A stretch of DNA of 64,000 nt from Pseudomonas arcuscaelestis (GTDB lineage: Bacteria; Pseudomonadota; Gammaproteobacteria; Pseudomonadales; Pseudomonadaceae), in the NCBI RefSeq assembly GCF_016881005.1, contig NZ_JACOPV010000011.1, positions 1-64,000 on the forward strand, written 5' to 3'. Below the pieces are notes generated by a model. It did no database searches. It was not told the origin of the DNA and worked only from the letters and a program-made list of their open reading frames with translations. This document shows, piece by piece, positions 52,395-61,844 of this stretch (the stretch's first letter is position 1; every line of letters starts with the position of its first letter). A program made the position numbers and the translations under genes.

Positions 52395-52422
52395 GCCGCT
52401 CCCGCACGAATACGGGAACGGC
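52395..52422 (-). terminator. weak hairpin between fabV and the hydrolase
   Basis: A 10-base arm pair (52395-52404 / 52413-52422, one mismatch) is followed on the minus strand by GACTGTTTGAGG, not a clean T-run. It may slow transcription beyond fabV. Confidence 0.35.
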
Positions 52423-52435
52423 GGCAGAGGACTGC

Positions 52436-53635
52436 TTACAGCTCGATGCAGTCGAATTTAACGTCGGTGGCTACATCGGCGTCGTAATCAACGTCCGCAC
52501 GCTCGAAACCGAACAACTTGAGGAACTCGCGCTTGTAGTCCTTGTAGTCGGTAACGTCGAACAGATTCTCGGTGGTCACGGTCGGCCACAGGGCTTTGCA
52601 GGCATCCTGGACGTCATCACGCAGCTCCCAATCATCCAGACGCAGGCGGCCTTCTTCGTCCAGTGCTGCCGGCGCACCATCTTCACGGTACAGACGGTCA
52701 CGGAACAGGCGGTCCAGCTGGTCTTGAGTACCTTCGTGAACACCCTTTTCCTTCATGATCTTGAAGACCATCGACAGGTACAGCGGCATTACCGGAATAG
52801 CCGAGCTTGCCTGGGTAACCACGGACTTGAGCACCGCAACGTTGGCACCACCACCGACTTTGCTGCCCAGACGCTTGGCCGTTTCATCCAAGTCCATCTT
52901 GGCCTTGCCCAAGGCGCCGTGCCAGTAGATCGGCCAGGTAATCTCGGTGCCGATGTAGCTGAAGGCTACGGTGCGAGCTTGCGGGGCCAGAACGCCGGCG
53001 GCATTCAGGGCATCGATCCACAGCTGCCAGTCCTGACCACCCATGACGGTAACGGTATCCGCGATTTCCTGCTCGGTAGCAGGCTCGATGGACGCCTCGA
53101 TGATGGTGTCTTTGTTGGTGTCGATGGCAGTCGACTTGTACGGCTGGCCAATCGGCTTGAGGGCCGAACGTACCAGTTCGCCGGTCTGTGGCAGTTTGCG
53201 CACAGGCGAAGCCAGCGAGTAGACCACCAGGTCAACCTGACCGCCCATTTCGTTCTTGATCAGCTCAATGACCTTGGCCCGCGCTTCGTCGGAGAAGGCA
53301 TCGCCGTTGATCGACTTGCTGTACAGGCCTTCGGCCTTGGCGAACTTGTCGAATGCTGCAGAGTTGTACCAGCCGGCAGTGCCGGGCTTGGTTTCAGTAC
53401 CTGGCTTTTCGAAGAATACGCCGAGGGTGTCAGCACCAAAGCCGAACGCGGCGGTGATGCGCGCTGCCAGGCCGTAGCCGCTGGATGCACCGATCACCAG
53501 GACCTTCTTCGGACCATCCTTGCGCACGCCCTGCTTGCGGGTGGCTTCGATCTGATCACGTACGTTCAGCTCGCAACCGGTTGGATGCGTAGTGGTGCAG
53601 ATAAAACCGCGAACTTTAGGGTGGATGATGGCCAA
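52436..53635 (-). CDS. fabV: trans-2-enoyl-ACP/CoA reductase FabV
   Basis: A 399-residue NADH enoyl reductase, the triclosan-insensitive type. NAD-binding VLVIGASSGYGLAARITAA near residues 44-62, and the FabV signature Y-x8-K in YLSMVFKIMK near 280. The gene begins with TTG: the family N-terminus MAIIHPKVRGFICTT starts exactly there, and GAGG stands seven bases upstream. No ATG fits. Confidence 0.95.
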   Translation of the reverse strand: MAIIHPKVRGFICTTTHPTGCELNVRDQIEATRKQGVRKDGPKKVLVIGASSGYGLAARITAAFGFGADTLGVFFEKPGTETKPGTAGWYNSAAFDKFAKAEGLYSKSINGDAFSDEARAKVIELIKNEMGGQVDLVVYSLASPVRKLPQTGELVRSALKPIGQPYKSTAIDTNKDTIIEASIEPATEQEIADTVTVMGGQDWQLWIDALNAAGVLAPQARTVAFSYIGTEITWPIYWHGALGKAKMDLDETAKRLGSKVGGGANVAVLKSVVTQASSAIPVMPLYLSMVFKIMKEKGVHEGTQDQLDRLFRDRLYREDGAPAALDEEGRLRLDDWELRDDVQDACKALWPTVTTENLFDVTDYKDYKREFLKLFGFERADVDYDADVATDVKFDCIEL

Positions 53636-53805
53636 TGTCTGTACCTCGTCAGTGAATATGCTGAGGGAGCCGAATCGCGGGGGACTCGTGGTTCCGTTGC
53701 TGTGAGGGTGAGACTACACCCGCAGCGTTGCCGACACATCCGGCTCCCTGGAATCCTTAAGGGCGCTACTTTGTCACAGCGTGGAAAAGTTCAGCAACTG
53801 CGATG

Positions 53806-55836
53806 TCAGACTCTGAATGCGCCGATCAGGCGCTTGAGCTCCATCACCTGGGCTGACAGCTGGCGGCTGGCATCTTCAGTTTGGTGAGCACCTTGGGTGG
53901 TATGTTCGGCGGCCCGATTGATCTGCACGATATTCTGGTCGATGTCCTGGGCAACCGCTGTCTGCTGCTCGACGGCAGCCGCAATTTGCTGGTTCTGATC
54001 AACGATGGTGCCAACCGCGCCAAGAATGTTTTCCAGTGCCTGCTGCACCTGCTGCGACTGCCCGACCGTACCGGCAGCCACCTGATGGCTGGCATCCATT
54101 GCCTTTACCGCTGCACCGACACCGCCTTGCAGGCGCGAGATCATCTGGTCGATTTCTTCGGTCGAGTGTTGGGTACGCTTGGCCAGGGTGCGGACTTCGT
54201 CGGCCACCACGGCAAAGCCACGCCCCTGTTCTCCGGCACGCGCGGCCTCGATGGCAGCATTGAGTGCCAACAGGTTGGTTTGCTCGGCAATGCTCTTGAT
54301 GACTTCAAGCACGCGGCTGATGGCCTGGCTGTCACTGGCCAGTTGATTGATGACCACCACCGACTGATCGATTTCACCGGCCAGCCGCGCAATATTGCCC
54401 TGCTGAACCTCGACCAGACCGCGGCCACTCACTGTCTCCTGGTTAACGCTATGAGCACTGTTGACCGCGGCCGCGGCACTGCGCGCCACTTCCTGGGCAG
54501 TGGCCGACATCTGGTTCATGGCCGTAGCCACCTGCTCGATCTGCCCGCGCTGGCCACTGACCGCCTGATTGCTGCGTGCCGAAACCGCGTGCACCTGCTC
54601 TGCCTGGTGCTCGACTTCAACCACGGTACGACCGACCTGCTCGATAAGATCGTGAATACGCTGGACCGTACCGTTGAACACCTGCCCCAGCTCGCCCAGT
54701 TCGTCACGGCTGTCGGCTCGAAAGCTTACGGTCATATCCCCGGCAGCGACCTTGTCCATGACCGCGCCCAGGCTTTTCAGGGTATGGCGGGTAGATGCGT
54801 AGAAGCCGCCGTAAAGATAGACAATCAGCAAAAATACGCCGGCCAGTGCAGACACCAGCAAGATCATGTGCAACCGATGCTCGCCGAGGCGCTGCTGCAA
54901 TTGCTGATCAAGAAACTCGCCTGTCGCCGTGTTGAGCGCGTAGGTATGGGCCATCAGCCCACTGACTTGCTGGTAGAACCCCAACCAGGGTGCGTCGAAC
55001 GTTTCGGCCAGGATCACTTGCTCTTCGAACAGCTCGCTGGCCTGCTTCAACGAAGCCTGGCTGCTGTTGGCCAGGCTGCCTAGGCGCGATTGCGCAGCAG
55101 GCTCACTGGCCAATGCTTCCTGGACCCTCAATGCATAGTTTGCAGCGAGCTTGTCCAACCGCTGCAGCAAATCCTCGAAGCGGGTACTGACAGCTGAGTT
55201 GAGAAAGCCCTGGCCCAACGAATAAGCGCCCATAGCCCGGCCTTCACCCAGGGTCTGGGTCACTTCAGGGGTGACGTTGACCATCAACTCTGTCAGTTGG
55301 CGAATTGCCACGTCGCTGTCCTGGGTAAGTCCGGCCTGGCTGGCAATCATTTTGCTCAGCACCTGGGCCTGCGCCAGAAGCTTGTCGAGATGGGCAACCT
55401 TGCTGGTCAGGGACGACTCGGCTTGGGCAGCTTTAAGCAAGTTGAGCATGTCATCGCGCTTGCCATGGAGGTCCCGCGCCTGGCCCTCATCGGCGATAAC
55501 AGCAGAAATACCCGACAAACGCTCGAACACTTGCTGCTCAAGCGTCGAAATCTGCGCCTCAAGATCGCCGGCCTTGCCCGACTGGCCGAGTATGGCGTTG
55601 ATTTGTACCAGGTTGCCCAGGGTTTCCAGGTCACCACGCAAGGTCATGCTGTTGCCGAGCAGCTCAAGGCTCTTGAGCTCAACCTGCGTGGCATGGAATT
55701 TCGCGTAGGAGTCGTGGACCAGGTAGTAGTTGGTCACCAACATAGGCAGGAAAAACAGAATACTGATCAAGCTGAATTTCATCCCGAAACTCAGCCGATT
55801 CATCAGTGCGATAGCCGGATACAACAGACTCTTCAC
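53806..55836 (-). CDS. methyl-accepting chemotaxis protein
   Basis: A 676-residue chemoreceptor: membrane helix at about residues 18-40 (FSLISILFFLPMLVTNYYL), a 280-residue helical periplasmic sensor, second helix ILLVSALAGVFLLIVYLYGGF, HAMP and a signalling hairpin with the conserved tip (IKSIAEQTNLLALNAAIEAARAGEQGRGFAVVADEVR; I quote part only). The GTG at 55836 follows GGAGGGG, so the upstream ATG is not used. The large sensor suggests a helical bimodular domain; the ligand is unknown. No adaptation pentapeptide is obvious at the C-terminus. Confidence 0.93.
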   Translation of the reverse strand: MKSLLYPAIALMNRLSFGMKFSLISILFFLPMLVTNYYLVHDSYAKFHATQVELKSLELLGNSMTLRGDLETLGNLVQINAILGQSGKAGDLEAQISTLEQQVFERLSGISAVIADEGQARDLHGKRDDMLNLLKAAQAESSLTSKVAHLDKLLAQAQVLSKMIASQAGLTQDSDVAIRQLTELMVNVTPEVTQTLGEGRAMGAYSLGQGFLNSAVSTRFEDLLQRLDKLAANYALRVQEALASEPAAQSRLGSLANSSQASLKQASELFEEQVILAETFDAPWLGFYQQVSGLMAHTYALNTATGEFLDQQLQQRLGEHRLHMILLVSALAGVFLLIVYLYGGFYASTRHTLKSLGAVMDKVAAGDMTVSFRADSRDELGELGQVFNGTVQRIHDLIEQVGRTVVEVEHQAEQVHAVSARSNQAVSGQRGQIEQVATAMNQMSATAQEVARSAAAAVNSAHSVNQETVSGRGLVEVQQGNIARLAGEIDQSVVVINQLASDSQAISRVLEVIKSIAEQTNLLALNAAIEAARAGEQGRGFAVVADEVRTLAKRTQHSTEEIDQMISRLQGGVGAAVKAMDASHQVAAGTVGQSQQVQQALENILGAVGTIVDQNQQIAAAVEQQTAVAQDIDQNIVQINRAAEHTTQGAHQTEDASRQLSAQVMELKRLIGAFRV

Positions 55837-55991
55837 AGGCGGTCCCCTCCGATTCTTATTGTTATGCGCGCACAATGGCACTAGGCCACTGATGAAATTT
55901 CAGCACCTGTATAACGCATATCGGAAGGAGGTTTTGTAACTTAAGGTAAACCGATTCGGGAGCAGACCAGCGGCTGCTCCCGCTTGTGCAT

Positions 55992-56831
55992 TCAGCCAAG
56001 TACGGTCCACAGGGCGAAACAGGCATACCAGAGCACTGCAGAGCGAAGCAGCAGCTCCCATAGCGAATCCAGCCCGACCAGGCCTGCAGGTCCTGCTGGC
56101 ACATCTGCAGGCATGTCCCCAGCTACTTTACCGACCGAAGCGATCAATTTTGCCGCGCTGATGTGCCAATTGAGCAACTCGTGCAGCATCACCCGGCTTA
56201 CTGCAACAAAATTGCCGACCAGGGCAAAGCTCACACCCAGCACCCGCACCGGCGCCCAGTCAAAGGCATGGCGCAATTGCTGGGCACGCTCGCGCAGCGC
56301 TGCAGCATTGGCATGCTCGGCGGTCAACGCCAGCAAACGATAGGCCAGCGCTGCCGCAGGGCCTAACAGGGCATACCAGAAAATTACCGCAAAGAAGCTC
56401 TGGTACGCTTGCCACAACAAGTGCCCCTGAACCCGTTCAAGCAGAGATGACGCGTCGTCACCGGTCACATTCAGGTCTCGCTCGGCCACGTGCACGGCAG
56501 CTTGTTCATCACCGCGCCGCCAGGCGTCACGAAACGGCCCCAGTGATGCTTTGACGTCACCGCGGCCCAGGCTGTAAATCAGCACCAGCAGATGCACCGG
56601 CAGTGCCAGCAAACCGTAGGCTACGGGTTCCAGCACATGAACCAGCAAAGCCACCAGCAGCACCGGCACCGGCAACAGCACCAGAATCAGCAGCAGCCAC
56701 CATGGATGGCTTTTGCCGCTGCGCTCCAGCCGGGCAAGTTCGGCACGAAAGAAACCGTCGCGCTGCAGTCGCTGGCGCAGTGCCGAAAATTTCTCGACCC
56801 ACAGCACCAGCAACAACACCAGAAAACTCAT
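55992..56831 (-). CDS. ampE: AmpE membrane protein
   Basis: A 279-residue protein with at least three or four membrane helices (MSFLVLLLVLWVEKFSAL; LVALLVHVLEPVAYGLLALPVHLLVLIYSLG; VIFWYALLGPAAALAYRLLAL). It matches AmpE, paired with AmpD, known as a modulator in beta-lactamase control. It overlaps ampD by four bases (ATGA). Confidence 0.9.
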   Translation of the reverse strand: MSFLVLLLVLWVEKFSALRQRLQRDGFFRAELARLERSGKSHPWWLLLILVLLPVPVLLVALLVHVLEPVAYGLLALPVHLLVLIYSLGRGDVKASLGPFRDAWRRGDEQAAVHVAERDLNVTGDDASSLLERVQGHLLWQAYQSFFAVIFWYALLGPAAALAYRLLALTAEHANAAALRERAQQLRHAFDWAPVRVLGVSFALVGNFVAVSRVMLHELLNWHISAAKLIASVGKVAGDMPADVPAGPAGLVGLDSLWELLLRSAVLWYACFALWTVLG

Positions 56832-57394
56832 GATCTGTCCTCTTTGTTCTGCAAGGCCGCACGGTATCGCGACCAGTCGAAAGCAGGGCCCGGGTCGGTC
56901 TTGCGCCCCGGGGCAATATCGCTATGGCCCTGGATTCTCTGCTCGTCAATGGCCGGCCAGGCAGCCTGGATCTGACGGGTCAGTTGCTGCAGTGCCTGAT
57001 ACTGGGCATCGGTGTAAGGCAACTCATCGGTACCTTCAAGCTCGATGCCGATGGAAAAATCGTTGCAGGCCTCACGCCCGGCAAAACAGGACACGCCAGC
57101 ATGCCAGGCGCGATCCAGGCAGGAAACGAACTGGGTAACCTTGCCGTCTCGTTCAATCAGAAAATGCGCTGATACGCGCAGGTGCTTGATCCCTTCGAAA
57201 TAGGGATGTTCGTCAGGGTCCAGGCGATTTTGAAAGAATTCCTGGACTTTGCCGGTAGCAAACTGCGCGGGCGGCAGGCTGATATTGTGAATCACAAGCA
57301 GGGAGATGACTTCGCCTTCGGCGCGGACATTGAAGTTCGGCGAAGGGCAATGAGTGATGCCGGCGAACCATCCTGTAGTGCGGTCCAGTTGCAT
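56828..57394 (-). CDS. ampD: 1,6-anhydro-N-acetylmuramyl-L-alanine amidase
   Basis: A 188-residue zinc amidase recycling muropeptides in the cytoplasm and so restraining AmpC induction. Zinc and catalytic residues are in LLVIHNISLPP (His), GIELEGTDELPYT (Glu) and GHSDIAPGRKTDPG (His, Lys, Asp). The ATG at 57394 gives the family N-terminus MQLDRTTGWFAG. ampD and ampE form one unit. Confidence 0.95.
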   Translation of the reverse strand: MQLDRTTGWFAGITHCPSPNFNVRAEGEVISLLVIHNISLPPAQFATGKVQEFFQNRLDPDEHPYFEGIKHLRVSAHFLIERDGKVTQFVSCLDRAWHAGVSCFAGREACNDFSIGIELEGTDELPYTDAQYQALQQLTRQIQAAWPAIDEQRIQGHSDIAPGRKTDPGPAFDWSRYRAALQNKEDRS

Positions 57395-57474
57395 AGAAAA
57401 TCCTGAGGCACGAGAGCACGCTCTCAGTATGCCCCGAGGCGTCATGGGATGCATGGTTAAAACACGTAGGAAAA

Positions 57475-59667
57475 CTAACGCAACTGATGTCGGCGCAATT
57501 GACTGACTACTGAGTCCAGCGCCCGGTCGAATAGCAGCGAGTCGTCGAGTACGCGCGCAGTACCGCGGCGAAAGGCGGCTGCCAGCGCCAACGGCGAATA
57601 CTCACAAACCTTGAGGCCAGTGCGATTGACGAAAACCAGCCGGTCGGTGCTGTCGATCTGGGTAATCAGCTTGCAACGCTGCACATCTTCACCCTCAATC
57701 AGCTCTACCCAGGTGCCAATACGCAAGCGCTGCACTTGCAGTATTGCCGGATCGTCGTTGCCCATGAACATCACACTGTCCACAGGCATTGCCTGTTCCG
57801 GGCCGATCAAATTGATTTCATCGAGCACCAGCACACGCTCCAGCCCTGCGTTGCTCAGGTGGCTGCCAGTGAACCGATTCTCGAATGCCTGTACGTGCAA
57901 AGCTTCCAGCTGCGCAAAGAACTCGCTGGTGGCAAAAGGATCGAAAGCAGCGCTGGCCAAGCCATCACGCAGGGCCTTGAGCAACCCCGGCAAAATTTCA
58001 AGCAAGTGCTGGCGCGCCTGCGGCTCGTCGGTGGAGTGTTCGACACTCCAGATCAATTCGTTCATGGTCTCCAGAGTTTCGAGCCACGAAACCGAAGTAT
58101 CCCCATGCTTGAGATAAACCAATAGCAGCACTTGGCTCCAGGCCTCTTCAAGCATGCGCACCACCACCCGTGGCAAGCTTTTGCCCAAGAGCCGGCGATT
58201 GAGTTCCTGCTGCACTCGCTGACGCGCCAGATGCGCTCGCGCGCGGCCTTCTTCGGCATCCCGTGTACGTTGCTCCAGCAGTTCGTTGCGTCGCCGCTCT
58301 TCGCTGCTGAAGGCGACAAACTCGCTTAGTAGCTCGGAAAAAATCACCGGATCATCGTCAAAGTCGTTGAGCAGGCTCTGGATGATTTTCTCCACGCGCT
58401 GGTACAAGGCATCGCGCTGGCCGTCATCGCTTGCCTCCCAACCCACGGCTGCTGTAGCGATTTCGTTGAGCAGGCGTCGGGCGGGATGACAGCTGCGACT
58501 GAAAAAGCGCTTATCCAGCACTGCAACCTTGAGCATGGGGATCTGCATGCGTCCGATCAGGCTGCGCAGAGACTGCGGCAGGTTGTGATCGGCAAGAATG
58601 AAATCGAAGAGCATGCCAATCAGGTTGATGACATCCTCATCAACCACTTCGACCTTGCGGTAGGTGCCGCTCTTTACACTGACGCGAGTCAGCAACTGCT
58701 CAAGCTGCTGGTGCAGGTCGAAATCATCAGCCTCACAGGCCGGCGGTACATAGTGCTGCAGATGAGAAAGCAGGCGCAGCAGATCACGGGTGCTGATCGG
58801 CTGCACCGGGCTGCACGCCTCCAGCCGCGGCGCCACACGCCCCCGCACCCTCGAAAGCAAGCTTTGTAATGAAGTGAATACCGCCTGCTCGCTGGCATCC
58901 AGCTCGACATTCGGTTCACCACACTGGCAAGGGGTGTTCTCGACGCTCGGCACGGGACGGTGCTGCGCTCGACGCCGATGTACCGCTTTGAGTTCAGGCA
59001 GAATTCCGGTCGCCATCAATAACTGATTGGCATCGCCATACAGCTGCTGGGCGTCTTGCAGGACGTAACGCTCGAAAAGCTTGAGGATGATCAGCTTGAC
59101 CTTGATGCCTACCCCAAGATTGCGCCCAGCTTGAAGAAAGTATTCGCACAGCATGGCCGGGCCCAACGGATTGCGTCGGTCATCGAGGGGCTGGCCGGTC
59201 AATGCGCTGAAACGCAAGGTCAACTGATTGAGGGCAAAGCCGTCGCGCGCAAGAATCCGCTCGACCATCGCCTCCAGCACGCTGGAGCGCTCTCGCTCGT
59301 TCAGAACCGCCTGAGCTGACTGCTCATGGCTGTCTGACTGTCTAGGTAACAGCATCTCGGCCTGGCCCATGCGCCCGAAGGCCTCATAGAAACAGTCCAG
59401 ATAGCCACGCTCGATATTCTTGCTTTTCAGCCGCAGGTCTCGCATGGCTTCGAAGAGTGCGTTCTGCTCACCGTTACTGACCGCCTTGTCAGCCATTTCG
59501 AACAGCATGTCGTCGGCATTCTCGAACAACGCCTGCAGACCTTGTCGTAGTTGTAATGCAGCTTTGTCGCGCACCTGCAGGAGCACCACCGGCAGACGAG
59601 CCATAGGCGCGTTGCGCGCCTGATCGATGGCGGCCTTGATTGGCACCACCTTCCCGCCTTTGTGCAT
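57475..59667 (-). CDS. DUF1631 family protein
   Basis: A 730-residue largely helical cytoplasmic protein matching the DUF1631 family: RGYLDCFYEAF and the RFSALTGQ region in the N-terminal half, the SVKSGTYRKVEVVDEDVINLIG stretch centrally, and a C-terminal PilZ-like segment (LQVQRLRIGTWVELIEGED, RCKLITQIDSTDRLVFVNR). The C-terminal beta domain is the family's usual one. AAGGAG lies six bases before the ATG. It stands alone; function unknown. Confidence 0.85.
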   Translation of the reverse strand: MHKGGKVVPIKAAIDQARNAPMARLPVVLLQVRDKAALQLRQGLQALFENADDMLFEMADKAVSNGEQNALFEAMRDLRLKSKNIERGYLDCFYEAFGRMGQAEMLLPRQSDSHEQSAQAVLNERERSSVLEAMVERILARDGFALNQLTLRFSALTGQPLDDRRNPLGPAMLCEYFLQAGRNLGVGIKVKLIILKLFERYVLQDAQQLYGDANQLLMATGILPELKAVHRRRAQHRPVPSVENTPCQCGEPNVELDASEQAVFTSLQSLLSRVRGRVAPRLEACSPVQPISTRDLLRLLSHLQHYVPPACEADDFDLHQQLEQLLTRVSVKSGTYRKVEVVDEDVINLIGMLFDFILADHNLPQSLRSLIGRMQIPMLKVAVLDKRFFSRSCHPARRLLNEIATAAVGWEASDDGQRDALYQRVEKIIQSLLNDFDDDPVIFSELLSEFVAFSSEERRRNELLEQRTRDAEEGRARAHLARQRVQQELNRRLLGKSLPRVVVRMLEEAWSQVLLLVYLKHGDTSVSWLETLETMNELIWSVEHSTDEPQARQHLLEILPGLLKALRDGLASAAFDPFATSEFFAQLEALHVQAFENRFTGSHLSNAGLERVLVLDEINLIGPEQAMPVDSVMFMGNDDPAILQVQRLRIGTWVELIEGEDVQRCKLITQIDSTDRLVFVNRTGLKVCEYSPLALAAAFRRGTARVLDDSLLFDRALDSVVSQLRRHQLR

Positions 59668-59784
59668 CCCGGACTCCTTGCAGGGTAGATTTTTGTAGTA
59701 AGGCAACCGATCGTCAAAGCCATGACGTCAAATACAAGTCGCATTATCTGGCAAAATCAAGACACTCGCTAGCACGGGCTGCCC

Positions 59785-59790
59785 TATAAT
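59785..59790 (+). promoter_or_regulatory. -10 element before nadC
   Basis: A perfect TATAAT 29 bases before the nadC ATG; the -35 box is unclear. Confidence 0.55.
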
Positions 59791-59818
59791 CCCGGGCAAT
59801 TAGCTTGTGGAGCCTGCC

Positions 59819-60667
59819 ATGCCGAATTTACGCCTCGCCGACCTGACCGCCGAAATCGAAGCCAACGTGCGCCGCGCATTGCTCGAAGACGTTGGCAGTG
59901 GCGACATCACCGCCCAACTGATCCCGGCCGAGCGCCTGGCCAAGGCCACCATCATTACGCGCGATGAGTGCGTCATTGCTGGCAGTGCCTGGGTCGATGC
60001 AGTGTTTCGCCAACTCGATCCGCGGGTAGCGGTGCATTGGCAGGTAAAGGACGGTGAGCGTGCCCAGCCCAATCAGCCGCTGTTTCATCTGGAAGGACCC
60101 GCCCGCTCGCTTTTGACCGGCGAGCGCAGTGCGCTGAACTTCCTGCAATTGCTCTCGGGGGTGGCAACCCGCGCGCAGTTCTTCGCCGATAAAGTCGCCG
60201 ATACCCAGGTCAAGCTGCTCGATACCCGCAAAACACTGCCGGGCCTGCGCCTGGCGCAGAAGTACGCGGTCACCTGTGGCGGTTGTCACAACCATCGTAT
60301 CGGTCTGTTCGATGCCTTCCTGATCAAGGAAAACCACATTGCCGCCAGCGGCGGAATTGCCCAGGCTATCAGCGCCGCCCACAAGATTGCGCCCGGCAAG
60401 CCGGTGGAAGTCGAAGTGGAAAGTCTGCAAGAGCTCAAGCAAGCCCTGGATGCCGGTGCCGATATCGTCATGCTCGACGAACTGAGTCTGGACGACATGC
60501 GCGAAGCCGTGCGCCTGAATGCCGGCAAGGCCAAGCTTGAGGCCAGCGGGGGCGTAAACGAGGACACCCTGCGGGTGATTGCCGAAACCGGCGTCGACTA
60601 CATCTCCATTGGTGCCATGACCAAGGATGTGAAGGCTGTGGACTTGTCCATGCGTCTGAGCCTGTAA
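59819..60667 (+). CDS. nadC: nicotinate-nucleotide diphosphorylase (carboxylating)
   Basis: A 282-residue quinolinate phosphoribosyltransferase of NAD synthesis. Segments: LLEDVGSGDITAQLIPAE near residues 21-38, LNFLQLLSGVATRAQ, the phosphoribosyl/quinolinate site LDTRKTLPGLRLAQKYAV and VEVESLQELKQAL. GGAG precedes the ATG at 59819. Confidence 0.97.
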   Translation: MPNLRLADLTAEIEANVRRALLEDVGSGDITAQLIPAERLAKATIITRDECVIAGSAWVDAVFRQLDPRVAVHWQVKDGERAQPNQPLFHLEGPARSLLTGERSALNFLQLLSGVATRAQFFADKVADTQVKLLDTRKTLPGLRLAQKYAVTCGGCHNHRIGLFDAFLIKENHIAASGGIAQAISAAHKIAPGKPVEVEVESLQELKQALDAGADIVMLDELSLDDMREAVRLNAGKAKLEASGGVNEDTLRVIAETGVDYISIGAMTKDVKAVDLSMRLSL

Positions 60668-60671
60668 ACGC

Positions 60672-60736
60672 ATTGCGGGGCAAACCCGCTCCTGCCGGCT
60701 TGTACAACACCGGAGGGAGCGGGATTGCCCCGCAAT
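60672..60736. repeat. REP-like inverted pair between nadC and trxB
   Basis: Two REP-like units face each other: 60672-60698 (core GCGGGGCAAACCCGC) and 60710-60736 (core GCGGGATTGCCCCGC), nearly perfectly complementary across an 11-base centre. It lies between two convergent genes, the usual place for such elements, and may form a long hairpin that protects or ends both transcripts. Confidence 0.75.
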
Positions 60737-60751
60737 TTTGCTACAGCACAA

Positions 60752-61708
60752 TCAAGCGTTCTGCAGGCCGTCCAGGTAGCGCTCGACATCCAGCGCAGCC
60801 ATGCAACCAGCACCGGCCGAGGTGATCGCCTGGCGATACACGTGGTCGGCTACGTCGCCCGCGGCGAACACGCCTTCAACGTTGGTAGCGGTAGCGTTGC
60901 CATCGCGCCCACCGTTCACCACCAGGTAGCCATCCTTAAGGGTCAGCTGACCTTCGAACAGCGAAGTGTTCGGGGTATGACCGATAGCGATGAACACGCC
61001 GTCGACCTTGATCTCATCGAAACTGCCATCGTTGTTCTTCAGGCGAGCACCGGTGACGCCCATGTCGTCGCCCAGAACTTCGTCCAGGGTGGCGTTGAGT
61101 TTCAGCTCGATCTTGCCTTCAGCTACACGTGCGTTGAGCTTGTCGACCAGGATCTTCTCGGCGCGGAACGTTTCGCGGCGGTGAACCAGCGTAACCTTGC
61201 TGGCGATGTTGGCCAGGTACAGGGCCTCTTCAACAGCGGTGTTACCGCCACCGACGACTGCCACTGGCTTGTTGCGGTAGAAGAAACCGTCGCAGGTTGC
61301 GCAGGCAGAAACACCTTTGCCCATGAACGCTTCTTCCGATGGCAGGCCCAGGTAACGAGCGCTGGCACCGGTGGCGATGATCAGGGCATCGCAGGTGTAG
61401 GTGGCGCTGTCACCTTTGAGGGTGTACGGCTTGCTGGCGAGGTCGACGGCATTGATGTGATCGAACACCACTTCGGTTTCGAAACGCTCGGCGTGTTCCT
61501 GCATACGCTGCATCAGTGCCGGGCCGGTCAGACCGTGGGCATCGCCCGGCCAGTTGTCGACTTCGGTGGTAGTGGTCAGCTGGCCGCCAGCCTGCATGCC
61601 GGTAATCAGCAGCGGCTTGAGGTTGGCACGTGCGGCGTACACGGCGGCGCTGTAACCGGCAGGGCCGGAGCCAAGAATAATCACTCGCGAATGACGAACT
61701 TCAGACAT
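60752..61708 (-). CDS. trxB: thioredoxin-disulfide reductase
   Basis: A 318-residue FAD/NADPH enzyme reducing thioredoxin. FAD site GSGPAGYSAAVYAARA at the N-terminus, redox motif SACATCDGFFYRN near residues 136-148, NADPH site VVGGGNTAVEEALYL, and C-terminal VFAAGDVADHVYRQAITSAGAG. The long opposite-strand frame is a shadow. Confidence 0.97.
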   Translation of the reverse strand: MSEVRHSRVIILGSGPAGYSAAVYAARANLKPLLITGMQAGGQLTTTTEVDNWPGDAHGLTGPALMQRMQEHAERFETEVVFDHINAVDLASKPYTLKGDSATYTCDALIIATGASARYLGLPSEEAFMGKGVSACATCDGFFYRNKPVAVVGGGNTAVEEALYLANIASKVTLVHRRETFRAEKILVDKLNARVAEGKIELKLNATLDEVLGDDMGVTGARLKNNDGSFDEIKVDGVFIAIGHTPNTSLFEGQLTLKDGYLVVNGGRDGNATATNVEGVFAAGDVADHVYRQAITSAGAGCMAALDVERYLDGLQNA

Positions 61709-61775
61709 GACGCTCTCCTGTCAAAGCGGGCGCTGGATTGCCCGCTTCGTATCGCCGGGGTGGCCGGCTGGAATA

Positions 61776-61827
61776 AAAAAGAACCTGCGAAGCACTTGGG
61801 GAAGGCTTTTGGCCGCAGGTTCTGAAA
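61776..61827 (-). terminator. intrinsic terminator after the peroxiredoxin gene
   Basis: Nine-base arms (61781-61789 GAACCTGCG and 61814-61822) with an inner loop; on the minus strand the right arm is followed by TTTTTTATTCC. It lies 18 bases beyond the peroxiredoxin stop. Confidence 0.85.
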
Positions 61828-61844
61828 ACCGTTGAAACGCAGCC

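Noticed and set aside
53881..55083. 400-codon open frame opposite the chemoreceptor
   Set aside because: Shadow of the heptad-rich receptor; no start signal or domain.
55957..55982. CGGGAGCAG / CTGCTCCCG hairpin between the chemoreceptor and ampE
   Set aside because: No T-run on either strand, so not listed as a terminator; may be an incidental inverted repeat.
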